A DNA stretch of 64,000 nt from Cruorifilaria tuberocauda (taxonomy: Eukaryota > Nematoda > Chromadorea > Rhabditida > Onchocercidae). A model generated the notes under the pieces. It did no database searches, was not told where the DNA came from, and worked only from the letters and a program-made list of their open reading frames with translations. Location of the stretch: the NCBI GenBank assembly GCA_013365365.1, contig JABVXU010000086.1:62001-126000 (forward strand), written 5' to 3'. Below are positions 51,673 to 64,000 of the stretch, piece after piece; within the stretch, counting starts at the first letter, position 1, and the number at the start of each line of letters is the position of its first letter. A program made the position numbers and the translations under genes.

Positions 51673-52560
51673 TGTCATTTTTTAAATCTTTAATCTCATT
51701 TTTGTTTTATTTTTCTTTTAATTTGAGTTATTTGTAAAATTTCTACATTTGAAAACTGGAGAATTTTTTTGTTGTCATCACGAAAGAAGTATAAACTTTA
51801 TGTAATTATAGAATTTTAATGTTTTGCAGAAATTGCAAAATTGAAAGTTGTTCTTCACGAAACACTGCTTCTTCATTGATTATTTGATCAATTAATAGCC
51901 TATGTTTCGATCGTCCGAAAGATTATTTGTTGTACATTTCTGGCTTGCTTTCACGTTGCATCTCTCTGAAATTAATTAAGTTAAATAAACTGTTTTCAAT
52001 GTTTGAAAACATAGGGGGAACATGCTGGAAATGTGGAAGATTCTGAATAATGATTGGTAAAGCAATGTTTTAAAAAATTAAACTCTTTAATTCGGTGGTT
52101 TTGAAGTTAATTAAATTCGAATTATTTAATGAGAAGTATCAATAATTTTTAGTCTAAATTCACTTTCCTACAGTTAGAAGCATAAAGCTTCAAAGTTTTA
52201 CCTTTAGTTCATGGATATTCTTATCTACTGTTTTCTCTACAGACCACTCACGTTTCGCCTCATCCTCTTCGCACAGTCGTTTATGTTTTACGCTTGATTC
52301 TGGTCGTCGACGAGATGAGACTCGTCGCATAATATATGCTGAAATTTTCATTCGAATGTGGTTTTAAAGGAAGTTTGGATAACTAAGTTAGTGGAAACTA
52401 ATTAATAGTTTGCAAGAAGTCTTTGCCTCACTTAGCTGATCACAGTGTTTTAGGCTTTAGAAGAATACTTTATACGAAACAGATCGAAATTAACTTTGAT
52501 GGTGTATCATTCTGAATATGATTTTTTTCGAACTGATTTTTTGATCAAATTGCAAATAAA
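51673..52560. other. Convergent spacer, eftu-2 and transporter
   Basis: 890 bases between two opposing stops, containing the eftu-2 poly(A) signal candidate at 51984-51989. No supported gene. Confidence 0.5.
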
Positions 52561-55500
52561 CTAACATAGTCGACGAACAATATCTTCCATGCTTTGCTGA
52601 GGTTCCTTTTCCTTGGCCCATTGTTGAAGTTCTCCCTTAGCGAATATGAGAAATGTAATCATAGCAGTGAGATCAATGGCAGCTGCTATCATAAATGATA
52701 TCCTCCAACCTGCTTCGGTACCCTGGATTAATTTTTCCATCTTGCATTAAAAATTAGATACTTCTTATTGATAGGCCAGAATTTGTTATATGCTTTTATA
52801 TCTAGGCGCAAATCTGATCAAATGAATTTATTTTCCCGTCCTACTGATAATGTTCTCCGGTGTCGAAAAATGATACACATTTTGTTGTTCACCACAATTC
52901 TGTTGATAATATTGACCGTATCTTCATATGGCAAGTTAAGGCTTCAATAAATCAAATTTTAATCTTTACATTGGACCAAGAATATAACTAATTCTCAATG
53001 GAAGTAATATAGGCTGGATAATTTCATGAATTTCAATAAATCAGTGCCTACGAGAACAAACCTTTACAGCTACAAGATGTTCCAAAATAAAACCGCTAGC
53101 ACCAGCCAGAGCGCTGATGCCATTCGAGAAGCCCATCAGAATTGGAGCATATCGCGGGGCTATATCAAAGTGATTTACATTGAATCCTGTAATTAGGAAC
53201 TTTAATTTTACTTTCATGAATTAGTGGAACAGCAGTCCAGAATAGTTCATCTTGTAAAGTAGAATTCTCACAATATATATACCTACAATACCAAAGCCAC
53301 TACATCCAGCAGCAAATATTAATGTGGTAACTGCAGCTGTCGGTTCACTGATAAGAGATAAACAACAGAGGAACAGTGCCTCTCCACCGAAACCTGCAAA
53401 TAAAAACTTTAGAAAAAATCGTTCTATTATATTCTATTTGTGGACATTAGGAAGCCTTCTGCAATAATTTCCTCTCTTGTCTGAATTAGGACTTTTGCAG
53501 AATGTCGAATTTTGTATATCAGAGTACGATAGTTCAGTATAATAAAATTATTGTTTAATTTCTCGGATAAAATTATACTTCAGTTAAAAACTTTTTGCCC
53601 TTCCAATTCATAAACCGCTCTAATCAATACTTAAGATGAAAGGATAAAATTTAACGATAAAAGCGAACCTATTGTATTGAATAATTTTCGGACCGTTTGA
53701 GTTGACATTTTACCGGTAGAACGAAAGTAATCGGCCATTTGACCTGAAGCCAGGACAACAATCGACATGAGTGCATGTGGTAATGATGAAATCATGCCAC
53801 CCTAGAAATTAAAAAGCAAATCATTTCACTTCTGATTATGATTTTCTAAACGAATTATCTTGAATAACTGTTAAGCAAAAGGAAGAAATGAAAAGAAAAA
53901 AACTTACGCTTTGTATTTCGAGATGTAATACGTCTTTCATATAAGTTAACTGATTACCGAGTAGGAGGAAAAATGTCCATGACCGGCAGAAATTACTGAT
54001 AACAATTGCCCATACGGGTAATGATAATAATATTTCCTTCCATGGGATTGTTGTTAGCTAAAATTAAAGTATAGATGAAAATATTATTTGAAAAAAGTGC
54101 AATACTTACGGAATTAAAAAAAAGACTTAAGACTTTCCGGGAAATTCATTTTGTTAAAGTACCGTTGCTGGTAAAGACGTGACTTGTCCAACTTGTTCGA
54201 TAATAAATCGTTTTTCGTCATCCGAGATCGATTTACTCATTTCTGGTGTTGGTGCACTAATAGCGAACCAAATTAGGAACCATAATATCCCCGCAATGCC
54301 TTTAAATTTAAAATCATGCTATCTTTTTATTTAAAATTCAGTTGAATTTCTGCTTGAAACAATTTCTGAAGCTTACCAAAAAAAATAAAAGGTGCACACC
54401 AATCGATATAAGAAACGAGATAAGCAGAAACTGGCAGACCGATCATTACACCGAGATATCCACCGGTAAATGTAGTGGTAGCAAGTTTGGAGCGCTCCAT
54501 TGGTGGTGCCCAATGCCGCCAAACACCATGCATTGCTGGATAGCTCACTCCCTTAAAATATAAAAGACTGTGTAAATTGGAATTTTCTTCTTTTACATCA
54601 TCAGTTTTCGTGATCTGATGATGTAAAAGAAGAAAATTCCAGTTTACATATAGGTTTGGTCCAATCAGCTATCAAGTCAAGCTTAAGTCTTTTTTTCCAC
54701 ATCCTCAACTTCAATCTAAGGTTAAGACTTTATATCCGAAATCCAGTTTTTACGGAGAATACTGGAATTTTCAAGTTTTCAGTTCATATTCGCATTTGAA
54801 GAAAAAATTCTTTTATTCTCATTCAGAACTCGATAAGTGACTAATTATAGTGCCTCATGAGTTTGGCAAGCAAGCATTCGCTCTATATTGTAGTAAATGA
54901 CAGTAACGATTCTATCAGAGAATATCAAAATTCAAATTTACCAATGAAAGGCCTTGACAAACTTGTATGGCAAGAACAATGAAATCAGTATGAGGATGTG
55001 CGTTTAATGCTAGCGCCAAGAATAAATTTAGCACAGAAGCGCTGAGTATTGAAAATCCAAATAATCTAAAGCATTCATCCAATCAAATTATTTTTCTTAT
55101 TTATTGGAAAGCGCAAAAGAAAAGCATTTAGCCTATACTTATAAATAAATAACTTGATAAAGAGGAACTTACAAATTTGGCGCAAATTTAGCTGCGAGCA
55201 TACCGCCTGGTATTTGTGTAATTGCATAGCCATAGAAAAATGCACTTTCCATGAACCCAAGTTCAGTTGGTGACCAGTAAAACTGTTGCGTCTATAATTA
55301 GCATAATTAGATTCCCATTTATGGATTTTTATAAAATTTTTGATGCTCAGTTATCGCAATTAGAATTTCAGGTTACTTTTAATTTTGAAGCTCTCGAACA
55401 TGCTTTATTTCCTCTTAATTTATAATTTGGCCAATTTCATTTTATTTACTTGAAAATTTTTTTTATAAGTAGGTTTTATCATTTAACTTCGGTTTTAGAC

Positions 55501-56992
55501 ACTTTTCTGAAACAAAAATAGCAATAATATGTAATCTATAGGCCCTATTTTTTCTATTTTTCGTCCAGCAAGCTTAGTTCTTCTAGATTAATATTAATCA
55601 GTGAATATTGATTCACTGAAAACATTATTGATTGTGTAAATGAATCTTATCATATCAGCTTTTCAGACTGGCCGTCATTATTGTTCCATTCCTTAATTAC
55701 ATTCTCAATCGTATTCGTCACTTCATTTCAATGGTGACATTTCTCAAATTCCAAATTCCATTAATTGTTTTAAAGCAATGCTGCCAATCTATCAATCGAT
55801 ACCCCATGAAGAAATACTGTTGTTTCATTTACAATCATATTGATTATTAAATATGAACTGATTATCAAATTCACTGATAGCAGAGGAAACGATGAATCTT
55901 CTCGAAATACTCCTTGTCCAAAGATTTCTACTATTCCATCACTTCCTTATCGATTATTTTCAAATTTCTCTTCTTATTCATCATATTGCTGATTAACAGT
56001 TGAGATTATCATCATTAGTATGACGCGGGAACTATAAATTAAACATTTTAAATCTTTGCTTGCCGGTAATATTTAGCATTGCAATTAATGCTGGTATAAG
56101 CTTGATTTAACTGATGTCTTCTTTTTAGTTTGGACTTAGCCAGAAATCTCATTCAAATTCCACCGCTTCTCTTACGTTTATTTTGATCATCTGAAATTTA
56201 TGAAATCGTTATTATCATTTCGAAGTATATTCCATCGGACCGTCAATAATCATTAGTTTCTACTGTAACCTTTTACCTTGCTTACGTGTGTTTAAGAATG
56301 GTTTCGTGCGATCGTTTATTTTATTTCCAGGGCGATTTTCGCTACTGAACTTTCTTCATTTCTCCAACTTCAGCTTCACATCCTTCTGTATTCGATTGAT
56401 TTCATGATCTTTTTTCTATCTTTCTTTCATTATCAAGTAAAAATAGCCATCCAATCATTTTTCTCTCACAATTAAAATCTCCATCGATTCTTCTTCCACA
56501 ATCGAATGAACCTTGAACTCTTTTAGTATTATACCGCTGAGCATCATGGCATCCTGCAATGGCGGTTCACTCTCGTTTTTATTCTTCCAGAAGCTGACAA
56601 CTGTTACACAAGGAAAAGCAAGCGCTGATGAGTGGCACACGGAACTTCCAGAATTATTTTCGTATTGTGAGTGAATGAAACGGACGATGGCATGTAGAAA
56701 GTTTGCTCCTTCCTCCAACTGCCGGAAGTGTCGCTGGACGGGAAATTCTGAGCACAAATGCGCTATCATAGCAGTCGACTCTTTGCTCATAATCCTTGGA
56801 ATACTTATTATTAATATTATTTTTAGAGTTTATTTGAATATATACATGATTATTGCCGAATGGATCGGTGAAGTTACTGATCATTCGTCCTTTCGCGGCA
56901 CCAAAATTGCATCGAATTCCAAAAGCTATAATGAAGCCGATATTTGCCAATATTGCAATTTGCCAGCGTTTCTTCTTAAGAAAAAACACGTC
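52561..56992 (-). CDS. Vesicular glutamate transporter-like (SLC17), 5' incomplete
   Basis: Ten exons, ascending: 52561-52722, 53062-53186, 53283-53393, 53669-53801, 53908-54057, 54163-54299, 54377-54551, 54942-55065, 55173-55291, 56846-56992; 460 residues from an exon that opens with [15 protein letters not shown] and so lacks the initiator. VGLUTs load glutamate into synaptic vesicles. Seen: [81 protein letters not shown] and [20 protein letters not shown], all family hallmarks with about a dozen helices. It resembles C. elegans EAT-4 and its VGLU paralogues; the C-terminus after the last helix is short (about 30 residues, ending EDIVRRLC), unlike the long tail of EAT-4, so I do not assign a symbol. 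The first visible intron is 1.55 kb. The exon end at 56846 (GTATAT donor) is the least certain. Confidence 0.87.
54571..54648. repeat. Near-perfect hairpin, 34-base arms
   Basis: Arms 54571-54604 and 54615-54648 are reverse complements with one mismatch, separated by a 10-base loop (TTTTCGTGAT). The hairpin lies in the transporter intron 54552-54941, next to the exon at 54377-54551. On either strand the RNA would fold into a 34-pair stem. Confidence 0.9.
55292..56845. other. Large transporter intron with an open frame
   Basis: 1.55 kb. Most is AT-rich intron. The part 56455-56790 is less AT-rich, and on the minus strand it stays open for 111 codons from an ATG ([20 protein letters not shown] onwards) to a TGA. 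I recognise no family. It could be a chance frame, a nested gene or an alternative exon. Confidence 0.4.
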
Positions 56993-58933
56993 CTAGAAAA
57001 GTGATGAAATGATTAGAAACTGATATCCTTCTAGATGAGGCTATGACACTTATTTTTATAAATATCACTAAAATAATAAAAGCAAAACTAAAGCTTTGGT
57101 ACCGATTTCTCAGAAATACTATAAAGTTGCTCGATATTCTTCGTTCTTCGTCGCGTTAAAATGCTGCAATATTGGATTTATAATAATTTAGATTGCATTT
57201 ATTTTCATTTACAATTTTCATTAAAACGTTTAAAACTTCATCCGCTGGAATTGACTCATTATTCAATCTGACCTTTTTGCTTTTTGAACCATTGTTTCAC
57301 TCTGCTTGAATGGCCATTGCAATGATTTGGACTGAGCTGATGATATTTTGGCTTCTAGATCCTGAAATTTCACTAAATATTAAAGGACTTTTCGAACTGT
57401 AAGATTTACTAAATGAATGATAGCTTAAATTTCATTTTGATCCTTTTTCCTTCTCTTCCTCTTTTGATAATAATGATAAGCAAATGAGAAATTTACGGAA
57501 TTTACGTGCGGTGCTTTGTCGGTCGAAAAATAAGACATCGCCATCAGGGCTGTGCTCTTTTTTATCGCATAAAACTAGAAATTAGAATCGCTTGATCAAT
57601 TAGTATATTGTAAATGAATGATCCGAAGCAAAATCGTTTGATGATGAAAAGAGAGTTCAAGTTAATTACGCTCAGGAAATATCCCACTGATTAGCCGTTG
57701 ATAAGGCAATGAAATCTCTCTATCGAACTTGTTTTAAAAACATTAAAACAATAAAGCGAACATTGTTGAATAAATGAATACAGCTGAATGATAATGTAGT
57801 ATTCTTCACCTTAATTAAAAGACAAATAAAGAAATCTAATTCGACAGCAATGGTCTCTAAAGCAAGATTTCAAGCAAGACTTAATAATAAAGATTTTTAA
57901 AGAAACCGTCCACAAAAAAGACTTAAAATTTTCAGTGAAGAATAAGTCTTTCCTAGTTGAATTCTTCTACTTAAATTCCGAAAATAGAAAACAGGAATGA
58001 AAATTGCCATTGTCTCGGATAGATCTCTGGTGGTTCACCGAAGGAGAAAATGAGGATAGGCGGGGGAATTTCTTTGCAATGATCCCGAGCATGTTGAATA
58101 CGTACACATCATCTGACTGCCTAAGTTATTACTCGGAAACTTTATTCCTACTTCGAGAATCGTTTTCCAATTTTAGAATAAATTATTCATTGATGAATTT
58201 CACAATCGAAAGATTCCTTCTCCATTCCATTTTTCAATAATAACTTCAAATATGCAAAAGAGATGTAGAAAAAACTACGTTATACTACTGTGAAACTACT
58301 TTACTTTCTCATAACTATTACATTCGTCCAATTCAGTGATCATACAAATTTCGAAAATCTTTTGAAAATTCTTCAGGTTGCGTGTAAAAAATAATTACGG
58401 TTGAATCTGAAAAGAAGTTAAAATTTTCAGAAATTAAATTGAATTTAATAATTTGATTGTCATTCTGAAGAGTAGAATTGCTGTAATAGCAAGTATTAAA
58501 CATAGCCTAGACTAACAGAAACAGAATAGAAGAAGAAGACGTTGACAAATAATAAAAATAAATAAAAAAGTGACCTGCACATTTTTGCGAAAAATTAGTT
58601 TTTTATGGCAAAGTTTTTTATAGCCTCATCCATTACTAAATTCAACGATTATAAAGTAAATTAGTTAGAAAAAAAGTTTATTCATTTTTGAAAAGATTAA
58701 ACAAAATGGTTCGTTTTTCCACTTTGAAATCTGAAATAATGAATTTCTCATGAAATTTAGACCATTTTTGTGAAAATTTCAAATAACATTATGAAATATG
58801 GCGATACGCTCATGCAGAGAATGTATCAAATTGCGAGAGACAGTTTGAAGTATTAGTTTGATATATTTGAAATTAGAAAAATTCTTTTCGACATAGGATT
58901 TTGCAGCAAAATTATAGTAAATTAACTAAAAAA

Positions 58934-58978
58934 GGCGGAGAGAGAGAGGTGGGAGAGAGAAAGGCGAAGAAAAGGAAA
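58934..58978. repeat. GA-rich tract
   Basis: Purine-only run dominated by GA dinucleotides. Confidence 0.8.
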
Positions 58979-59712
58979 ATTGCAAACCTGTTGCTATTTA
59001 ATTATTTTTAAAAAAATTCGACAAGTTTGCACTGAACCAATTATAATATGGCTATCGTTTTGCTTTATGGTTGCTTCGGATTTTTTCTTGAGAAAATTCA
59101 ATTTTGCTTGTACGCCGAAAAATTCATCAGAGAGTAACTGATGTTCGTTCAATATGAAAATTTGTTAAGAAATATCATTATGATAAACTTCTAAAGTGAA
59201 AAACTGCTGCAGAATTTATAGTACTTAAGGAATACTTATCGTTTCAATTCTTATATCAGATAATGCACAAAGTAATCGCTTAAAGAAGAAACAGAATTCC
59301 TTAAATGATACATTTTTGAAAAAGATGGTTTCCTTAAAAATATCGATGATAGATCTAACATTGAATATCGCCTGCAATTTTCAGGAAGTATGTATGAGAT
59401 TACTTTTTGTCATTAAGTATACATTACTTCAGTGATCATGGCATAATTTCAAGATCTCTATATCCTGAAATATGCCTCATCATTACAAATATTTGCACTT
59501 CTAATACCATGCAGCTGTCTTAAAAGGAGCTGATAAAATATTCAAACAGCTCATTGCAAAATTTTTATCAATTCTGAGAAGTCCGTAGAAATCAATGCAT
59601 CCGCAATGAACTAGTTGTACACTATCCTATGGATACTCTTGATACCATGATACGTATTGAAATAATAATTAACTGCTGAATGTGAATGAAATAATTCAAT
59701 TGCATAAAGAAA

Positions 59713-59742
59713 ATGCTTTCCATCTCCGCGAATGGAAAGCAT
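59713..59742. repeat. Hairpin with 11-base perfect arms
   Basis: ATGCTTTCCAT and ATGGAAAGCAT flank an 8-base loop (CTCCGCGA). The CG-rich loop stands out from the AT-rich surroundings. Confidence 0.8.
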
Positions 59743-59800
59743 GTAAGTGATGCGTAACGGAAGTTTAATCATGTTCAAATTTTTGAAATATAAAATGGAA

Positions 59801-59820
59801 GAATTTCATCGATGAAATTC
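59801..59820. repeat. Perfect 20-base palindrome
   Basis: GAATTTCATC is followed directly by its reverse complement. It lies 60 bases from the hairpin at 59713-59742 and 40 bases before a CT tract. Confidence 0.8.
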
Positions 59821-59860
59821 GTCGTCATCTCGTCTCCCTTAAAAACCGGTATATGTGTAT

Positions 59861-59893
59861 TTCTCTCCCTCTCCCTCCTCTCTCTCTCTTTCT
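59861..59893. repeat. CT-rich tract
   Basis: Pyrimidine-only run of CT and CCT units. Confidence 0.85.
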
Positions 59894-62800
59894 GTGAAAC
59901 TTTCTATTCTGGGTCTATACTGATTTACACCGCTCATTTACCCCAAATCTATCTATTTTTATACAATATGCATTGTTCAGAAATGTGAATGATTGATGCA
60001 CGGCGGTGATTGAATACAAATTCGCTGATAGCTCTCTTTAAGTAATGCTTTGATAATAATTGAACAACAAAAGAGTGCTGCAAAATAATTTCTAACACTT
60101 CAATAAGAGATATTATTAGCACTACTGTACTTCTACTCTACTTTAAGTATTATTTTGTAGAAGTTTTTTGAGAGGAAATTTCTAGAAACGAACGCTTCTC
60201 GAATATCATTCCACTCAAATTCTTGCAACTTTTAATGACAACCTAAAAAAGAATAACGTCCAATATTAACTTCAGAGTGATCGAATAATTAATAAAGACA
60301 AAACGCAAATGATTATCGACCAATTTCTGCTGAAACGATCAATCTTTTGCATATTCTTAACAAATTTAGTATATTGTATGAAAATGACAACTTAATATAA
60401 TCAAGAAGGAGATAAGAAGAAGGAATTTTGTTCACAGTCAGAAATGCATGATTAGCAAAAGTTACCAAGTGACAGTATTCCATATTCTGAGTGATTACTA
60501 CAAAAATGTCCGGAAATTCGGTCGTAAAATTCTGAAAGAGAATAGCCATTGGGATAGTTCCTAAATGATACCTTCTAAAAGCTTTGATTTCAATTAATTT
60601 ATAATTATATAAACATGAAAGATGTCAGTTACAACTGTAAATATCATTTTTCATGAATTAGTAGTGACACCTTTCCGTCCTTCTCTTCTTTCCTGTCCCA
60701 CTTCGTTTCACAAACCATTTCTAGTTTTCCCCGTTTCATCATCAAAAAAACTTCCAAACTCTACTCTCCTTAACCACACGCTTCTGCTTCTTTTCTCAGT
60801 TCGAATTATTAGAAATGAAACGCGAGGGGACTATTATAACAGCAGCATATTTTGTGTAAACTTAACTATTAATTATTCATTTCAATGGAAGAAGGAATTG
60901 CGAGTAAGAATTGTTATTGATTTCCAAATTCCTTCCAGTTTTGTTAGAAGAAGGAGAAAAGGCTGAGAGTTAGCTTTTGATACTTTCCTTTCTGATGATA
61001 ATATTAATTCCCAAAATTTGAAATTATTTAAATGTTAGATGTATCATGTTAAACTTAAGATTTTCAGTTTTTGATACATTATCATTTGTCTTTCTTTTCT
61101 ATTATTTGTTCACTGATTTTTCGTTTGTCAACATGTTTTGTTTTTGGGCTATTTCTAGCCAAAAGCTTTTCTGAAAAGCAAAACCTTAAGCATTTCCTTC
61201 TCGCTTAGTAACGCCGCTTACAATTTGTCATTTTAACACTTTACAGTTAAATTTATAGCGACGCATTTCGGACATTTTTTTAATAATTCACATTTCTGTG
61301 TAAATTGATATTTCGCGGAATTTACAACTATTTTAGTGCAAAGGCAGAAACGAGCCTTTGAAGCATCGATTAATTAACTTAACCGCGTGATCAAACAATT
61401 TTCGTTTTGCATCGTTCATATTCCGTTTGAAATTCTTTATGATCAAGGAAAAACCATTCGAAGTTTGTAGTTTTTTTAAGCGATAGATCTATGATACAAC
61501 ATGCTTGGATTATGATCAATTGAAGTAACCAGAAATTATTCTCGGAATAGTCTAAAGTATGTTTGATTCTAGAATTATGAAATTAGATTTTTAAACTTTA
61601 TTATACGGATATTCAAATGATACAAATATATCTAATCTACTGAATGCTAAATTTCATTACTTACCCAGAGCATTTAAATAATTTTCTAGCCGATCACTTT
61701 TCCTGATGTTATGGCCAAAATTTTCTATCAATATTATAAATTTGTATTTCGTCAACTTTCTTAAACATGATAACAGAACACTTGATTACTTAACTGTGAT
61801 AGCTATGATATTTTGAATACATTGGATCTGATTTATGCGATAACAGAAACATTTATCCTAATCATATATTCCAGGTCTGTTGAAAAATCCTGATATTTGC
61901 CGAAAATTTCCTCTACAAATGATCAGGGTGCTAATTTAAATGGCTTATCACGAAATGCAAACATTTGGTTCCAAAATGGTCCAAAACTTATAATATTCTT
62001 CTGGCCAATAGGTTTTTCTGGCTTGTCAAATTCCAATATCATACAATCTTGATAGCTTTTACAATTTGCAGGTTCAAAGCTTTACATTTCATTTTGTGAT
62101 TTACACTTCACCGGTTATATTCTATTGTTTTGAATTTGAGGTCTTGCTGAATGTTAATAAACAATCAAGTTGATAAGATGATGAGCAGATTGATGAATTG
62201 ATAAAAAAGAATGAGAGGAAAATATGAAAAGCTAGAGTCTGTGATATGATTCAGATGATGGCATCAATAGAAAGTGTTCCTGAAACGTTTGAACGATGTT
62301 TTGAAATATGGAAAAATTTTGCAAGTTTGACATTATTATCAGAAAATGAAGCAAATGAGAAATTATAAAGTGTAGAAAAGAGCAGAATTACTGGTCTATT
62401 AAATTAAAAATAAAATTATTTTGAAACGGTGAAGACAGATGAAAATACTGTAATAATAATTTTAAGCAATATGCTACGTCAATGATCGATAGCTTTTAGA
62501 TTACTAGCACGTGGGAGAGAAAATGCAGCAATAATGCTTCATTTCAATATACGCTAATTAATTACTTAATGTGATGTTCTCGGAAAAAAATCAAAGTTTA
62601 TCAACAACGAGTTATATTCATCTTTACTTGCTGATCTCTTGAGTTGGCCAGAAAGCAAATTTAAATTTCCAAAATTTAATTGTTCAAAACTGAAGAAATA
62701 ATCTCCAAATATCGGCTTATCACTAGACCTTCAAGACAATTAAGTGAACTTTTGCAAAATAATCAATGTTATTTTAGTGATAAGCGAAATAAAGACAGAT

Positions 62801-62921
62801 AAAAAGTCATATCCTTCCTTTAAACATTAAATTTTTTTTGGGTGATTTTACTTACTGTGATATTATATTTTGCAACACTTACCGTTGATTGTGAATTCTT
62901 TTTGAAACTCATTTAGCATTA

Positions 62922-62970
62922 TATCTCTCTCTCTCTCTCGCTTTCTTTTTCTCTTTCTCTCTTTCTCTCA
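62922..62970. repeat. CT-rich tract
   Basis: Pyrimidine run of mostly CT dinucleotides and CTTT units, with a single G. Confidence 0.85.
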
Positions 62971-64000
62971 ATGATTTTATTCATTTTTCAAAGGAATTCC
63001 TACACGTAATTTTCTATAACTTGCATAATTTAAAGTTAATTGAAGATTTAAATATATTTTAGAAATTTTCAGTTCGTTCGATTTTTTATTAAAGACAAAA
63101 ACAAATGTTAAGATATCATTTGCACTTTTTCATTCATTTTATTAATGAACTATCTATTGAGTTTCATGCATTATTCATTCTTTTAGGCAATAATTTCACT
63201 GACAAATTTAACTTTTAAATTAATTAAAACTGAAATTTCGAAATGATAAACGATGAACAGAAAATAATGTGAGGATTATTGCCATACAATTTTTCATTCT
63301 GTGTTTTCCCAATTAAGTTACATTATGAAATGGAGCTTAATTGCTCAATTAGAGACGTCGTATCAAAGAACAAATTGAGTCGTTAATCAAATTCTGATTG
63401 AAATTAGTTTCCAAGAAACAAAAATGATTCCTATTACATTTTGATCATTCCACGGAGTTCAACTATTCACCAGCCGAAATTTGGATCACCATAAACTTAA
63501 CTTTTTAAACTAAGCAACTTACTGATAGTGTATTGGAAAAATACAACAGAACATTTGAATATTCAAAAAAATTTCCAATTCCCGGTAATACTGTTAATTG
63601 CATAGTCTAATAAGGAGAAGAAGAAGTCGAATGTCGACGGTCGCCGTTAATTCATTCTATTTCTGCAAAATTTAAATTTTAAGAAACTCGCAAAGAATGC
63701 TGCTGGAAAAGTGAAAATAAGAAACAGTTTTGCAAATATTAAAAAAATCTGTTAGCTTCGATTCAAGCATTCTAATACAGAAAAACCGGAAATATCTTAA
63801 ATCTATAAAGTGGCTGAAATACATTAGCATAAGATTATTCGGTTATTAGAAAGGAAAGTAGAATTTCAGGCCTCACAAATCATGAAAATGTTCGTATTTT
63901 TTTGGTAAGTTAGCAGTGAAATATCTCATCAAACTCCACTTTTGATCAAAATTAAATATCGAAATGATCTAATTTTATGAAAAATCGATTTTTTCATGTT

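Larger units (their letters stand above)
56993..64000. other. Long non-coding stretch upstream of the transporter
   Basis: 7 kb of AT-rich sequence with no supported gene. The missing 5' exon(s) and promoter of the minus-strand transporter may lie here. A minus-strand frame after TTTCAG at about 57360 (DLEAKISSAQSKSLQWPFKQ) is coding-like but does not join in phase to the exon at 56992. Simple purine or pyrimidine tracts occur at 58934-58978, 59861-59893 and 62922-62970, and two palindromes at 59713-59742 and 59801-59820. Confidence 0.45.

Noticed and set aside
57296..57360. Candidate first exon of the transporter
   Set aside because: It has an acceptor and a frame but no ATG start, and its donor phase does not fit the exon at 56992.
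60622..60966. 114-codon plus-strand frame
   Set aside because: Rich in Ser, Leu and Phe from pyrimidine-rich DNA; no domain and no supporting splice signals.

Overview
The window looks like nuclear DNA of a parasitic nematode, most likely a filarial (spirurid) worm. It is very AT-rich, its genes are split by many introns of about 80 to 1,500 bases with nematode-type TTTCAG/TTTTAG acceptors, several start codons sit a few bases behind an unpaired splice acceptor (as expected for spliced-leader trans-splicing), and every recognisable protein is closest to its Caenorhabditis elegans counterpart. The organism call is inference; the gene calls rest on exon-by-exon reading with phase checked across each junction.

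Layout: (1) 1-6110 holds no gene I can support. (2) YJU2 splicing factor, + strand, 6111-8287, faces tail-to-tail the APC/C subunit CDC23/APC8, - strand, 8897-13153. (3) Two further - strand genes lie upstream of CDC23: sqv-3 (galactosyltransferase I of the glycosaminoglycan linker), 14786-16669, and an F-box/leucine-rich-repeat protein, 18662-21878. (4) Across a 1.5 kb divergent spacer follow two tandem V-ATPase proteolipid genes, vha-1 (23375-24297) and vha-2 (26339-27710). (5) 30468-33770 (+) is an unrecognised gene with a twice-repeated FGSSTPR motif, possible alternative starts and a disordered C-terminal half. (6) On the - strand are a gamma-synergin-like protein with an EH domain (36247-39392) and mig-22/chondroitin polymerizing factor (40647-45124). 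(7) mig-22 is divergent from eftu-2/Snu114 (45894-51672, +), which is tail-to-tail with a vesicular glutamate transporter-like SLC17 gene (52561-56992, -, 5' end not found). (8) 56993-64000 is a long non-coding stretch, perhaps the 5' intron or promoter of that transporter.

Functional themes: YJU2 and EFTUD2/Snu114 are both spliceosome proteins; sqv-3 and mig-22 both serve chondroitin synthesis (linker and polymerisation); vha-1 and vha-2 encode partner c/c'-type subunits of one proton-pumping ring; CDC23 and the F-box protein both belong to ubiquitin-ligase machinery. From memory, the C. elegans homologues of most of these genes are on chromosome III, and sqv-3, vha-1 and vha-2 sit together on one cosmid, so the window appears to preserve an ancestral nematode linkage group.

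The most curious items are the tandem FGSSTPR exons whose second copy has both a cis acceptor and a trans-splice-like start, a mig-22 intron with no visible AG acceptor, three long foldback sequences sitting in introns, a 180-bp direct duplication linking a vha-2 intron to its 3' flank, and two stretches of coding-like sequence I could not place in any gene. I found no CRISPR, prophage, transposase, rRNA or tRNA.
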